Source: Pectobacterium betavasculorum
Lineage (GTDB): Bacteria > Pseudomonadota > Gammaproteobacteria > Enterobacterales > Enterobacteriaceae
Direction of reading: 5' to 3'
Assembly: GCF_000749845.1 (NCBI RefSeq)
Contig: NZ_JQHM01000002.1
Span: forward strand, 310,001-374,000
Length of the DNA stretch: 64,000 nt
Part shown: positions 18,535 through 31,500 of the stretch, in pieces
Layout: the number at the start of each line of letters is the position of its first letter
Position numbering within the stretch: the stretch's first letter is position 1
Notes under the pieces: generated by a model
The model's database searches: none
Told to the model about the DNA's origin: nothing
What the model saw: only the letters and a program-made list of their open reading frames with translations
Translations under genes and position numbers: made by a program

Positions 18535-19893
18535 TTACACGCCCAGCCAAACGCGCAGGGACGCGAGCGGTTTACGCAGCAGATAAACGAATAACACTGT
18601 GCGTTTCCCGTATAGCTTGGCAGTGCCCTTCAGGCCTACGCGCAGCAGTGGGTCATCCTGCGTAAAACGCGCCCGCAGCCGATATGCCATCACATTATCC
18701 GGCGTCGGTGCGGCGCGATAGCCAATCTGCTCAAGCCGGGCTTCCTGTGCCGAATTTGGTGCAACATTGAGGAACAGGCGTACATCCGCACCGTTTTCCA
18801 GCGCAATGGCATCCGCCGCAGGCAATTGAATTTCTAGCTCCACGTCGTGTGGATCGGCGATCATCATGATGCGTTCCCCCACCACCACCGAACGCCCAAT
18901 CCAGTCACTGGCGTCATCCAGAATCGCCACGCCGTCACGCGGGGAAACGAGCTGCATACGTTCCTGCTGACGTTGCAGAAAATCCATGTCGCTCTGCGCC
19001 TGCTCGCGGCGGCTTTGTAGCACGGCCAGACTGGCTTTACTGTTGGCATCGAACAGCGCCTGCTGCTGAGCCTGACGGTACTGGGCATCGGCAGTGGCAA
19101 AAGCCTGCCGCGCCGATTCCAGCCGGTTTTCCAGTTCGCGCACGTCCAGCCGCACCAGCGGTTGGTTAGCGCTAACCGTTTGATTGGGTCGAACCAGAAT
19201 ATCATCCACCACGCCCGCGACAGGGGCGCGTACCATAACCGGACGATGCGCGACGATCTCCGCCGGAGCCAGCACCGACTGGCGAACGGGGATCAATAAG
19301 ATCAGCATCAGCGCGATCGCGGCGGCAAGCATCAGGCGGCGTCTGGCTGGCGGCGTTTTCGCTGGGCGACGACGCACTTTGCACAGGCTCGACCACGCAT
19401 GCGCGTAGGCATCAGCCAGCTTTTCCAACAGCACGATTTCGGCAGGCAGCCACGCGCTGTCGCGTGCTAACACCAGCACCAGCGGCGCATCCCCCTGAGC
19501 GACACGCAACGGTAACCAGAGTAAAAACTCCGGCAAATGCTCCTGCCATAGAACTTGATCGTCAGCAGGCAACTCTCGGCATTGCAGCACCTGTGTTTGG
19601 CGTCCTTCCTCCTGCCACTGGCGGCACAGTCGGCTAAATTCGGTACAAAACGGCGCATTGTGATCGAGTGAGGCCAGCCCAGACGCTGCCTGCAAGCGTC
19701 GTTTGTCGCAGTCCCACAGCAGCGCCTGCCGGTACTTCACCAGATTGTGCGTTTCATTGACGATGAAAAACGCCAGTTCATCCAGCGTTTCCCGCGCTCT
19801 GGCACGGCTTTGCAACTGCAATAACTCAGCCAGCAGCGCCAGCCGGGTATCCTGCTCGGTTTGTGCTGCTGCCGTTGTATTCCGCTCGGTCAT
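18535..19893 (-). CDS. Membrane-anchored HlyD-family adaptor with GAF-like N-terminus
   Basis: 452 residues. The first about 165 (LAFFIVNETHNLVKYRQALL, then FLLWLPLRVAQGDAPLVLVL) have the alternating pattern of a cytoplasmic GAF-type domain. One helix (LMLAAAIALMLILLIPV, about 188-204) leads into a periplasmic HlyD part: lipoyl half VRAPVAGVVDDILVRPNQTV, coiled coil with many Gln/Ala, second half LVSPRDGVAILDDASDWIG, then a beta-barrel. A HlyD protein normally pairs with an inner-membrane pump and TolC; here the partner appears to be the M50-HlyD protein. It overlaps the upstream adaptor gene by ATGA and lies directly against the downstream gene. The sensory-like N-terminus is unusual for HlyD; its assignment is by eye. 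Confidence 0.75.
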   Translation of the reverse strand: MTERNTTAAAQTEQDTRLALLAELLQLQSRARARETLDELAFFIVNETHNLVKYRQALLWDCDKRRLQAASGLASLDHNAPFCTEFSRLCRQWQEEGRQTQVLQCRELPADDQVLWQEHLPEFLLWLPLRVAQGDAPLVLVLARDSAWLPAEIVLLEKLADAYAHAWSSLCKVRRRPAKTPPARRRLMLAAAIALMLILLIPVRQSVLAPAEIVAHRPVMVRAPVAGVVDDILVRPNQTVSANQPLVRLDVRELENRLESARQAFATADAQYRQAQQQALFDANSKASLAVLQSRREQAQSDMDFLQRQQERMQLVSPRDGVAILDDASDWIGRSVVVGERIMMIADPHDVELEIQLPAADAIALENGADVRLFLNVAPNSAQEARLEQIGYRAAPTPDNVMAYRLRARFTQDDPLLRVGLKGTAKLYGKRTVLFVYLLRKPLASLRVWLGV

Positions 19894-20648
19894 GGCGCTA
19901 CGCTGCCTGCTGCGTCAGGCGGTGCAATCTGCGCGACACCGCTCATGCCAGGCAATAAGCCAGCGGTGGATTGCGTAATCCGCCCAAAGGCCTTCACCGA
20001 CTGACTAACCGGATCAATTGCTGACGATAGACGGCTGATTTCCGCCGGATAGTTCAGGCCGGTTTCATCCAGCGTGACCTGAAAGGCGCTGCCCTGCTTT
20101 AACCACACTAGCCAGCGCGACGGCACGATCATTTCCAGCTCGAACGCACTGTCATCATAAATCGCCAACAGCTCCTTCCCTTCAGGCACGGATTCCCAAC
20201 GCTTGACCTTGGTTTCCGTTACGCGACCAGAAAACGGGGCTTTAATCGCACAGCGTTGCAGCATCGCGCGATTGACGCCGCTCTCCGCCTGCGCCATCGA
20301 CACCGACGATCGCGCTTGATCGACATCCGACAGGCTGATCGAGTTGAGCTTATCCAACCGATCGGCAATCGCCAGCTTCTTACGCGCGGCATTTTCTGCG
20401 GCGTTCGAGTAGTTCAGCTTTTCGCGCAGCACGGTGCAGTCAAACGTTACCAGCGTATCGCCCTGTTTGAAGTGTTCGCCTTCTTTCACTGCAATATCCG
20501 TCACTTTCCCAGCAATTTCGCTGGATAACACGGTGTAACGCTGTGCACTAAGCTGCACGCGAATGTCTCCTGTGGTCGCAGCCTGCCCCCACAGGGGTAG
20601 ACTTAACGCACTCACCAGCAACAGCGGACGCATGATGCCGATAGCCAT
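19890..20648 (-). CDS. Periplasmic HlyD/RND-type membrane-fusion adaptor
   Basis: A 252-residue adaptor, short for the family. A cleavable signal peptide (MRPLLLVSALSLPLWGQA) is followed by the first lipoyl half (VLSSEIAGKVTDIAVKEGEH), a short helical hairpin (about 75-125) and the second half (CAIKAPFSGRVTETKVKRWE). A beta-barrel ends with LLPGMSGVAQIA. Two Cys (in FDCTVL and QRCAIK) flank the hairpin and could pair. GGGAGG lies about nine bases before ATG 20648, which itself overlaps the TolC-like stop as TAATG. It would bridge the outer-membrane channel to the two inner-membrane HlyD proteins; that assembly is inferred. Confidence 0.8.
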   Translation of the reverse strand: MAIGIMRPLLLVSALSLPLWGQAATTGDIRVQLSAQRYTVLSSEIAGKVTDIAVKEGEHFKQGDTLVTFDCTVLREKLNYSNAAENAARKKLAIADRLDKLNSISLSDVDQARSSVSMAQAESGVNRAMLQRCAIKAPFSGRVTETKVKRWESVPEGKELLAIYDDSAFELEMIVPSRWLVWLKQGSAFQVTLDETGLNYPAEISRLSSAIDPVSQSVKAFGRITQSTAGLLPGMSGVAQIAPPDAAGSVAP

Positions 20649-22435
20649 TAACGCGAGCCTCCCGCCTGTAGAGATTGCAGGTTATCCCACATATCCGTGT
20701 TCACCACGCGATAGGGTTTCCCTGCGTTAGCCGATGGTGTCACGGCAACGGGCGCTATGGGCTTCGTTACAGGCAAACCTGTCGTGGAAGCTGTTACGGT
20801 AGAAGCCGTCGTGGCGGCAGGCGTAGATGGTGTTGACAGGGACAAACGTGGCACCGCAACACCGCCTTTTTCAAGATTCCCCGTGGTACGGGCAATTGAG
20901 CTGCTCAGTGCGGCCAGACTGACATCGTTCACGTTATCCGGCAGCACATCCAGCCCGGCAGCCTGATATACCGCGCCCAGCGCGTTCTGCACATCGGCAA
21001 AGCTGCGGTCGCGCGCGCGGGTCGTCAGAATGGTTTCCGTACTGACGCGTACCTGCTCCATCTGCGTTTCGGCGCGATGCTGTACGCTAAGCGTGGTTTG
21101 GTTCAGGATGCCGCGCTGAATCCGCGCCAGTTCCTGATAGCGACCATACATTTGCATACTCTGCTGATATTCCTGCCAGGCGACGTTCACCTGTGTCAGC
21201 ACCGCCATGCGCAGCGCCTGGCGACGAACTTCCGCCAGATCTTCATTCGCCTGTCCGGCACGTTTCACCGATGACCACGACAGCACGTTCAGCAGGTTGC
21301 CGCTGACCTGAACGCCCGCGTTCGCCCACTGGTGATTGACCAGATAGCTGTTGCTGTCACCGTTGATACCGGCAAACAATGACACGCCCGGCAGCAGACG
21401 CAGCAGTGATTTACGGGTTTCCAGTACGCTATTGCGTGCCAGATAGCTTTCTTCGCGCACTTCCGGACGTTTCACCATCGAGAAGTTTTCCAGATCGTCG
21501 AGCGAGTAGGCCATCTTCGGTGCTACCAGACTGCTTTCACTTGGTACAACCACATCGTATTTGCTCGACGGCGGCAGGTTCATCAATGCTGCCAGACGGG
21601 ATTTCGCCACCACCAGATCGCTGTCGACGATTTCCAACTGGCGCACCATCTCCAGCATATTTTTCTGGAAACGCAGCGCCTCAACCGGTGCCAGCAAACG
21701 CTGCTGTTCGGTCTGACGCGCGTATTCCAGCGCCTGACGTGCTTGCGTCAGCGCAGTAGTGACTTCCGGCTGCAAGCGCTGCGCCGTAGCCGCTTCCCAA
21801 TAGGCCGTCCGCACCTGACGGGTAATATCTGCCACGACGCGACGACGACGCTCTTCCGCCGCCAGCGATTTGTTCGCCTGCACTTTGGCGTTAAAATAGC
21901 TGATACCGAAGTCCAGCACATTCCAGCTCATCGTCAGATCGGCGGTGCGCATGGTCTGATCCTGGCTGGTGGACGCTTCCAGCGACTGTCGGCCCGTAGT
22001 GACCGACTCGCTGCTAGAGCCCGCCACGTTGTCGCGGGTTTGTAGCCCGGCGCGAGCGGTCAGTTTCGGTAACAGCATGTCCAGATTCTGTACGCCCAAC
22101 AGATCATCTTCCATCGCCTGTTCCAGCAGCGCGACCCGCTGTTGCAGGTTATATTTCAGCGCACGGGCAATAGCCTCATCCAGCGTGATCGTACCGCGCA
22201 CCGGTTCCTGATTGGCGAACATCTGTGTTCTGTCGCTCAGCGCCTGTGCAACCTGCTGTTCAACCGTTATCGGTTCAGGTTTGACGGCACAGCCTGCCAA
22301 CCCCAGACAGGCGAGGGTCACCGCGATCCGTAACGCCCGGGAACCTGCGGAGCGTGGTGTAGCCTCGCGTTGAACGTTCTGCTGCTGACTGTCGTGTTGC
22401 TGGCTATCCCAGAAATGCGCTATGTGCTGATTCAC
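20648..22435 (-). CDS. TolC-like outer-membrane channel lipoprotein
   Basis: About 595 residues of the outer-membrane efflux protein family. A lipobox LAGC places the acylated Cys near residue 49 after an unusually long polar N-region (rich in Gln/His). Two OEP repeats follow: TLDEAIARALKYNLQQRVAL with the WNVLDFGISYFNAK strand, and the second with GVSLFAGINGD. The C-terminal about 90 residues are a Thr/Ala/Pro-rich linker and the tail GKPYRVVNTDMWDNLQ. I prefer the GTG at 22435 because GGGGAG lies eight bases before it; ATG 22450 has no Shine-Dalgarno site. It lies 127 bp after the giant gene and is coupled to the adaptor downstream; likely the exit duct of the same system. Confidence 0.8.
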   Translation of the reverse strand: MNQHIAHFWDSQQHDSQQQNVQREATPRSAGSRALRIAVTLACLGLAGCAVKPEPITVEQQVAQALSDRTQMFANQEPVRGTITLDEAIARALKYNLQQRVALLEQAMEDDLLGVQNLDMLLPKLTARAGLQTRDNVAGSSSESVTTGRQSLEASTSQDQTMRTADLTMSWNVLDFGISYFNAKVQANKSLAAEERRRRVVADITRQVRTAYWEAATAQRLQPEVTTALTQARQALEYARQTEQQRLLAPVEALRFQKNMLEMVRQLEIVDSDLVVAKSRLAALMNLPPSSKYDVVVPSESSLVAPKMAYSLDDLENFSMVKRPEVREESYLARNSVLETRKSLLRLLPGVSLFAGINGDSNSYLVNHQWANAGVQVSGNLLNVLSWSSVKRAGQANEDLAEVRRQALRMAVLTQVNVAWQEYQQSMQMYGRYQELARIQRGILNQTTLSVQHRAETQMEQVRVSTETILTTRARDRSFADVQNALGAVYQAAGLDVLPDNVNDVSLAALSSSIARTTGNLEKGGVAVPRLSLSTPSTPAATTASTVTASTTGLPVTKPIAPVAVTPSANAGKPYRVVNTDMWDNLQSLQAGGSR

Positions 22436-22562
22436 CCGGGTTCTCCCCATCTTCTATTTGTCTGTTCCCTTCATCTTGCAGGCAGTGGATTGATTACCGT
22501 CTGCAAGCGCCTGGGTTAGTGGTTAAGTAATAAAATATCGTCTCGGTATTCTCTGTGGTGCG

Positions 22563-25500
22563 CTAGGCACGCAGGCTGCTCAACTCACTGAGCGCCGCCA
22601 GCAGTTCATCCTGTTCAGGCTGATGCTGACGCAACTGTTCGGTAAAGGCGGTTTTCCCCGCAGGCGCTAACCGTTCAACATCCCGGTTTTCAGTGGGCAG
22701 TGAAGGCGATTGCATCGCGCCACGGTCAGTAGGTATCGCTGCGCCATCGCCCTGCCCGATTTGCAGCGTGATTGGTACGATCCGGCTGGTGCCGTCTGCG
22801 GCCTGTGCTTTCAACGCCAGTTGGATCTGATTCACCTGCAATGTACTGGCATCGGTAATGCGTACTACGCCGCTGCGGGCATCAAACTGTACCCATGCCG
22901 GTAGCGGACGCCCGTTCGCCAGTTGTAGCGTCAGCGTGGCATTGCCTTCACGCACGCTGAACATGCGCTGCGGCAAGCTAAAGGCGAGCGCACCGGAGGC
23001 ATCCGGCTGTAACGCGCCCTGCACGCTGCTAAACGCCGACTCCAGTGCCGTTGTCTGACCACGCACGCTCAGGAACAGGTTGGAATCAGCCGGACGCAGC
23101 GCGGCGTTATCGCGTGTAGACGCCTCAGCACGCGCAGAGAAGTTGACCTGCTCCAGCATTGGCATCAGCGATGACATGACGGGATCGAGCACCCAAGGGG
23201 CATCCGACTGGCGCGCCGTATCAACATCGCGCTGCCGCACAGGTTCAGCAGTCATGTTGGTCGGTAGCAGTTGAACGTCTGAACGAGACAGTTCGGCGAC
23301 AATCGCCCCCAGCGGCGGTTCGCGCTCTCTTTCGCTCGAATCAACAGGCAGGTTTACCCCCTGCTGCACCAGAATGACCGGTGCCACTGTGGAGGTGTTA
23401 TCGGGATTGGCAGGCTCCGTCGGCGTGCCAGGGTCAACCGGCGTTCCCGGATCGACTGGTGTATCGGGATCGACTGGCGTCGAGGCGGCATTGACCGTCA
23501 GCGCCACATTCAGCGCCGTCGCGTTGCCCACGCTGTCCGTGGCGGTAATCGTCAGGTCGAATGTTCCCGATACGGTCGGTTCGCCCTCGATCGTGCGCGT
23601 GGCGGCATCAAACGTCAGCCCGTTCGGTAGACCGTTGATCGATAGCGTCAGTGCGTCATTTTCCGCATCACTGAACAGGCTATCGGGCAAAGAATAAGAC
23701 CAGCGGGTGCCAACCTGTGCGGCTGGTGGAGTAAACTGCTCAGCATGACCAACAGGCGGCTGATTGCTCTCTCTTAGCAACGTAACGCCGAGCGCCTGCG
23801 CGGTGGAATCGGCTTCGCCATCATTGAATACCAGCGTCAGCGACACCGCGTTTCCAGTTAAGGGAGCGCTCGTCGCCCAGTTAATCTGACGTGCCAGCGC
23901 CGTCGCATCTGCACGAGAAATAGCAGCGGTGAAGGTTACCGTGAGTTTGCCGTCCACCTGCGTGAAGGTCGCGACCGCTTGTCCTTCTTGACTAATCACG
24001 CCATTCGTCAACGTGAAGCCCTCGCCAGCGGTAAAATCGAAACGATCGCTTGCGGATGCCGTTTCTCCACGCTGTAACGTGATTGAAGCGCCCTGATAAT
24101 TTCCCGTCCCGCCGTTCAGTGCATCCAGTTCTGCATCATTGAGTGTGATGGCGGGTGCAACGATGACCGCTGAACCATCAATGCGATAAATCGGCAGACG
24201 AGAGGCTTCATCCAGTGCCGTTACGCCATTGCCGAGCGCAATCAGACCACCGTCAACCGACAGCAGATGAGCAAAGCCAGCTCCGTCGTTTTTCAGCGTG
24301 TCGAGTTTTATCAACGCCTGACCATTCAACACATAGCGAGTCAGTGTGCCGTCACTTTGCGTAATGTACAGCACCCGCGCATCCGCAGAGAAAGCGATGT
24401 CACTCACCGAGCCTTCTGCTGCGACGCGAGCAAGATGGGTGAACGTTCCCGTCGCGGTATCCAGCGCAAAGGCATCGATCTGCTCTGCGCTGGCGACAAA
24501 GATGCTTCGGCCATCGGCGCTGACCGTTATCTGTTGCAGTCCAGAGAGCTGCACGGTATTACCCGTGGTATCAAGAAAGTCGCGGGTGTGCCCCAATAGT
24601 GTCGGCTCGCCGTTGTCGCCACGCGTATACACAATCAGTGATGAACCACTGCTGGTATTCGTCGTCACAAATAGCAGATTGCCGCGGCTGACCACCTCGT
24701 TGGGTTGCCATAGGTAAGGCTCACTCCACATATCCCCCTCGATCGATCCAACATAATCGAGCTTGCCTGTTGTCGTATCGCGGGTAAACCAGAGAAGGTT
24801 GTAGTTGTTGATGACATACAGCGTCTTGCCATCTTCCGACAACGTAATATTTTTTACGTCCCAGAGGTTGCCTTCGAAACGATTCGTTTCTCCCTCATTA
24901 AGCGTTTCTTTATGCTCCAGATTGCCTTCGGCATCGCGGCTAAACCAGACGATCGCGTTGCCGTCAGCACGCAGCGCATACACGCTATTCCCCTCGGCAG
25001 AAACCTGAAGCTGACTGATTCCTGTCACACCCTCTACGGCGGCAAAGGTACGCACATAGGTTAATTCGCCGCTGTTCGCATCACGCTGGAATAAAGCAAT
25101 CGCGCCTTTATCATCACTGACATACACCGCCAACCCATCTGCCGTGCGGGCTGCCGCCGTCACCGTGCCCAGCCCGGTAATCGCGGTATACGCATTCACC
25201 AAACGCAATTCATCAGCTGAGAGCACCGGATCGTTCGCCACCACAGGTGTGTCGTTGACAGCGGTAATCGCCACCGACAAAGCCGTAACCTGAGATTCCA
25301 GATAACGATCGGCTAGCGTCACCGTCACCGCAACCCGTGCGGCGGGCGTATGGCTGTCACTGGAGTAGGTAATCTGACGCAGCGTGTTCTGCACATCTTC
25401 CGTGGTGGGGATCGTGCCTGCATTGCTATTGAAGCTAATCGTCAACACGCCGTCTTTATTACTGACCTGACCAATCACCACACCGTCTTTCTGAAGCGTA

Positions 25501-28500
25501 TCACCCGATAACGTCAGGCCGTTGCCAGCATTCAGACTCAGCTTATCCTGCGCCGTTTTACCGTCACCCAACGTAATCTTCAGCGTCGCGCCGTCGTAAT
25601 TGCCTTTGCCGCCGTTGAGCTTGTCCATCTGCGCATCAGACACCGTCGCATCAGGTGCCAGCACGATAGGATCGGCGCGTTCGGTATACGCCGGAGTTGT
25701 AGCCGGAACCGTGATAACTGGTGCGGTATTGGCTTCTGCCGCAGGTACCAGCGTCAGTGTAATCGCCTGCTTCAACGTGGTTTCCGGGGCGCTACCGCTA
25801 TAGTTATTTTCCTTGATCATCAGGGTAACGTGGCGTTCCCCGCTGGGATCGCTGCCCAGATAGTTGTAGCCGATGCTGTCAATAATCGCAGCGGTTTCGC
25901 TGCCATTTTTCATTGAATACAGGAGGAGCGTCGCTTTACCGTCCTGCACGGTAACAGAATATTGCAATCCACCAGCTGTGTGCGGTGTACCGCTGGATTG
26001 TTCAAGCACGATCGTGCTGCCATCGACGCTGATCGTCTCATTTGCCCCTGACACATCAAACGTCAGCACCACCTGCCAGATGGTTTGTCCACTCTCAACG
26101 GTGTCGATATGCGTATCTTTAAACAGCTTAACGAACTCACCATTGCCCGGAATTTGTGGATTCAGCACCGTCGTATTCAGTACAGCCGGATCGTTTACGC
26201 CAATAAGATTAACCGTCACGTCCATCGTCGCGACGTTATTGTCGCCATCATTGATGCTGAAGGTGAAGGCCGGTGACGATCCCGCGTGTTCTGGATCCTG
26301 ACTGGTATTGTGGTAGGTGATCTGGCGTAGCACATTCTGCGCATCGGCTTTTGTCACCGCCGCCGTAAAGGTCACCGTCAGTACACCATCAACCTGCATA
26401 AAGGTAGCGATCGTGGTGCCATCTTTGACGATATTGTTACCGTCCAGCGCCAAGCCGTTATCGGCCTTAAAACCAAAGGTATCTTCCGGCAGCCCACCAG
26501 CTTGTCGGCCCACCGTGATGCTCGCACCGCTATAGTTACCCGCACCGTTATTTAACGCATCTAACTGCGGATCGGACAGACGGCCTGACGGCAACAGCAC
26601 CGTTGCATCAGTATCTTCGGTGTAGGCGGCACCGGCAGTACCAACATTCAGCACATGGATCCTATCGCCGCCAATCAGGTACAGCTGCTTGCCGTCTGCA
26701 CTCAATTCCACGTTTTGCAGATTCGAGAAGGAAATGTTGAACGGGCTATCCCAACTGCCGCTAATCGTGTGCTTCAGCGTCAGACTGCCATCTTCGGCAC
26801 GAGAAAAAACAGAAATATTCTTACCGACCACGAACAGCGCCGTGCCATCGGCAGAAACGACCAGATTGGTCGCCAGCGCCTCGCCGGAATCGCCACCGTC
26901 ATCGGTGATTGGCGTTGTCTCTCTCAGCGTCAGCGCCCCATCAGCGCCTACCGTTATCGTATTGAGCGAGTAATTCCCCACATCAGCATTAATCGCATAC
27001 AGCGTTTTGCCATCGGGCGACAGCGCCAGTCCGTTGATGTAATACTCGCTCGTTCCACTAATCTGGCCGACCTGAGACAACGCCCCTTGGGCATCAATGC
27101 TGAATGCGGTGACGCCGACGGTACCGCCGGAACCCGACACGAACAGGTAACGCCCGGTTGGATCAAGCACAAGACGGTTCGCCCCGATCAGATTATCGGT
27201 CTGGGAAACTGACGTCAGGCTACCGTCCGCCCCGCGCTTAAATACCAGCACGCTGCGCGCATCCGTATCGCTGTCAGATTGGGCAGCGGTGAGGTAAAGG
27301 TAATCGCCCAGAGAAACAATGTGAGAACGTACATCCAGTGAACGACCGCCCAGCGCGGCCTGATCAAGGACGCCTGCTTGCGTCAGTTCACCGTCGCTGC
27401 CAACGCTGAAAATGGTCACTGCGTTGCCTTCACTGCCTACCACATACAGGTACTGCCCATCAGCGGACAGAATCACATCTGACGCTCCGGCTAATCCTGC
27501 ATTGTCCACAACGTTGTCGTTTTGCCCTGTCTCATCGTTAGAAACAGAGCGGTAGTTAAAGAAGGTCTGCGACAGGGTAAATTTTCCTTCCGCATTACGT
27601 ACAAAAATACTCAGTACCGCAGATCCCCCCTCAGGTGAACTCACGACATAGAGGGTTTTACCGTCAGCAGACAGCGCGGTATCTTTTACCCCGTTCAACA
27701 CATCGACATAACTATTGGAGTCATAGCCATCAAGGCTGTAATCATTCTGAAGGGCGCTCGATTCACCGCCAATCGTCGGCGTCTGTGCCAGTTCGGATTC
27801 CACTGAAAGCATAATTACATGCTCAGTGCTATTCCCCACCTCGTTACTCACGACAACCGTAATCGGGAATTTTCCCGCACCACTGATCGCCAGCGTACCG
27901 GAAATGGTTAGAGTTTCAGGATCGAAGGCTAATCCATCAGGAAGGCCGCTAACTTGCCATGTCAGCACCCCATTTTCAGGATCGCGGAACAGATTTTCTG
28001 GTAATACGGCACTATATGACCGCCCTGCTGTACCAGCCGGTGGGACGTACCCCACGTTATCCACGACCGGCGCTTTGCTCTCCACCAGCGTCAACAGCAG
28101 GCTGGTATCCTTAGCACCATCGCTAAAGGTGATATTCAGTGGAATCGATGCGCCAGCCGTATCACCCTCATTACGGTAGGTAATCTGATGCAGAACCTGA
28201 TTGGCGACCGCTTTCGTAACGCTTTCGGTAAACACAATCGAGACCGCCCCCTCATTCACGTTGAAGGTAGCCATTGTCGTGCCCTGATACTGAATGTCGC
28301 TGCCGGACAACGTCAGATCGCTTCCGCTCTGGAAAGCAAAGTGGTCATTTGCCGATGCATCGCCGTTACGGCTAACGGCAATCGTCGCGCCCTTGTAGTC
28401 ATCAGCGGCGTCCAGTTCCTGATCTGACAGCGTAACGCCCGTGGCAAACGATACATCCGCCGTCTGGCTATAAGATGCATTTGCCGCTGCATTGAGTACG

Positions 28501-31500
28501 TTAAGCCCCGCAAAGAACGTACTGACCCCGGCATAGATATTCTTACCATCCGCGCTGACGGCCAGATGGTTGACGGTGTTAACCGAGAGCTCAACGCTAT
28601 TGAGGTACGTTAACGCGCCGGAATCGCTATCGCGACCAAACACCAACAGTGACTTACTGCCGAGCGCGGCGACATACAGCGCCGAACCATCTTCGGACAT
28701 CGCCAATTCGCGCAGTGACAGCGCGTTCGCGGCAATATGCCCCTCGCTATACAGATCCAACGTCCCAGCGTAGGTCAGCGTTCCTGTATCCATGTCGCGG
28801 CTAAAAATGGAGAGCGTTCCCTGCGCATTTGATGACACATAGACAAAGCGGTTATCGGGGGAAATAACAATATCCTGCAACCCATTGAGGTAACGATCGT
28901 CCGTCGGAATTTCCGCGCTATTCACATCAGCAGCGATCGTGGTTTTATCGATCGTACTAACATAGCTCAGGCTACCCGTCTCCGCATCGCGCGACAGTAC
29001 CGTAATGCTGTTGTTCCCCAGATTAGAGATATAGGCCGATTTACCCTCGCTGGACAGCACAATGCCGCTTGGGCCTTTCAGTGGAATGGTATCGCTACCA
29101 ATCAGCGAGCCGACAAACGTCAGCGCTCCGGAAGTAATATCGCGCGAGAAGAAAGTAACGGCGTTTTTACCGGTAGCGCTATCAACTGGCGTCACACCAT
29201 TAATGGTATATAGCGAGGTGCCGTCGTCGGACATCACGATCTCGGAAACCGCTGCATCCAGGCCGCTAACGCCATTCACGTCCTGTGTGGCGACGATGCC
29301 GACATAGCTCAGTTGTCCCGTCGTCGCATCGCGACTAAACTGCACCAGCGAGTAGGCGCTACCGCTACCGCCTGCCACATACACGCTGGAGCCATCTTTA
29401 GACTGTGCCAGCGTGGTGATAGTATTCAGTCCGTTAACTTCAATCTCTGGGGTGGACGGATCGTCCTGTTCGCCTTGCGTAAAGCTTTGCAGCAGCGTCA
29501 ACTTGCCGGTTTCCGCATCACGAGCGTAAACGCGCAGGTAGGTCTTGCCGCCGTTGTTATTCTCCTCGCTGCCGGTTACCAGCAGGGTTTTCCCATCCTG
29601 AGAAACACCGATCGCCGAGACGCGCTCGTTGTAGTCACTGAGTTTGCCATCGTTGTAAAACAACGATGCATCAGGGGAATAGGTCGCCTCAATCGTTGGC
29701 TGTTCATTTAGAGCCAGATTGACGCTGCCGGAAATGGTCAGCGTCGACGTATCGCTCCCGTCATTGGCGGTGCCGCCGTTATCCTGCAACTCGGTTAGCG
29801 TAATGGTACGCAAGCCGCTGGCGCTGGTGCTCTCTTTGCCAGCCGAGTAGCTCATGCCGTCGACCAGCTTCATCATTGCCATGCTGCTGATGCCCTGAAC
29901 GCTGCTCAGAACCAGTGAAGACTCACCTCTCAGGTCGTTATAGGTATAGCTATACTGGTAACCGCTAGCCGTGGTGCCCGCGCTGTCTTTGCTCAGGTCG
30001 ATGGTCGTGCCATCCACCGTCAGGTATTCCTGATGCGGGTTGTTTAAGCCAGCAATACCAATCGACAGCCTGGTCAACGTCTGCCCGGCTTCCCCGGTAT
30101 TAATCACGGTGTCTTTGAATAGCGTGACGGATGCGCCACGCGTATCCAACGTCAGGTTGCTTACACCCTGGCTAACCAGCGTTGGCGCACTGTTAACCGT
30201 CAGCAGCAACGCGACGGTTGTCACCGTGCTATTCAGCTCGCCGTCGCTCGCGGTCACCGTCAGCGCTACCGTTTCAGTAGTGCTCTGGCTTCCAACATTG
30301 CGGTAGGTAATCTGTTTCAGGACGGCATTAGCGGTTTCTTTCGTCACACCGGCGGTAAAGGTTACGCTGAGTGTGCCCTGATTCTGTGCGAAGGTGCCAA
30401 TCTCTACGCCTGCTTGCAGAATTTTTCCGTCTTGCAGCGTCAGGTTGTTATCTACACTCAGGCCGAATTGATCGTCTGTGGAGGGCGTTTCACGACCGAT
30501 GGTTACCACTGCGCCGTTATAGTTACCTGCGCCGTCGTTTAATACATCCAGATTGCGATCGGAAAGCGCGATATGATCGGCAAACGGTAAGTCGCCGCCA
30601 TAGAGATAAGTGCGTAACGCGCTAAAACGCTGAATCGCCTCGCCTGCAACGAGAAGTGATTGCCCATCTGGCGACAGCACCATGCCACGTGTATCGCCAA
30701 TATCCTTAATCTGGCCACTTTCGCTTAGTGCTCCCGTAGAGGCGTTGACGCTATAAATCTGCAATGCGCCTTCGCTGCTCAAGGCATAGAGCTGGCTACC
30801 GTCGGCGTTAAGATAGAGTGCGTTGACGCCTTCCAGAGTTTGCGTATCCGTGCGGGTCAGCGTCTTCCCTTCGCTGCCATCGCGCAGTTGATAGACGCTG
30901 ATGTCGCCCTTACCAGGATCGGCGACATAGATGAACTGCTGATCCTTTGAGATCGTCAGTTGGTAATCTACTGCGCCATAACCAGCCCCAGACGTTTCCA
31001 ACGTCGCGACAGAGGTTAATGTTCCGGCTTCACTCCGCTGATAAACCGACAGCGTGTGCTTTGCCCCTATCCCCATCGTGACAACATAGTTACCGCTGCT
31101 CGCCACAATGCCACTGCGATCGATCCCGCTGTCACTCACGCGCTGGAGGAACGTCAAGCTGCCCGTCGTAACGTCACGAGTAAAGACGATCATGCCGTTC
31201 AACCGCGTAGTGACATAAACCTGAGTGCCATCGCCGGAGATGGCAAGTCCGGTAATATTGCCGTTTTGCGCAGCAATCGTCTGGGTATATACCGGCAGCT
31301 CATCGCTGCCGCTGAGCCGAATTATCTGCCCGCTGTCGTCAAGGCTAAGTGCGACAATATCGCTACTACCGGTGATAGCGTATAGCGAACGGTTATCCGC
31401 ACTCAGCACCACCTCTTTTACATCTTTGAGCGCACTGATATCACTCAGCGTTTGGCTCAACGTCAGTTTGCCATGCTCACCAACGGTAAAGACACCCAGC

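Noticed and set aside
26655-27212. Plus-strand 185-codon frame antisense to the giant gene
   Set aside because: It is one of many long antisense frames over the GC-biased repeats of the giant gene; no motif or ribosome site supports it.
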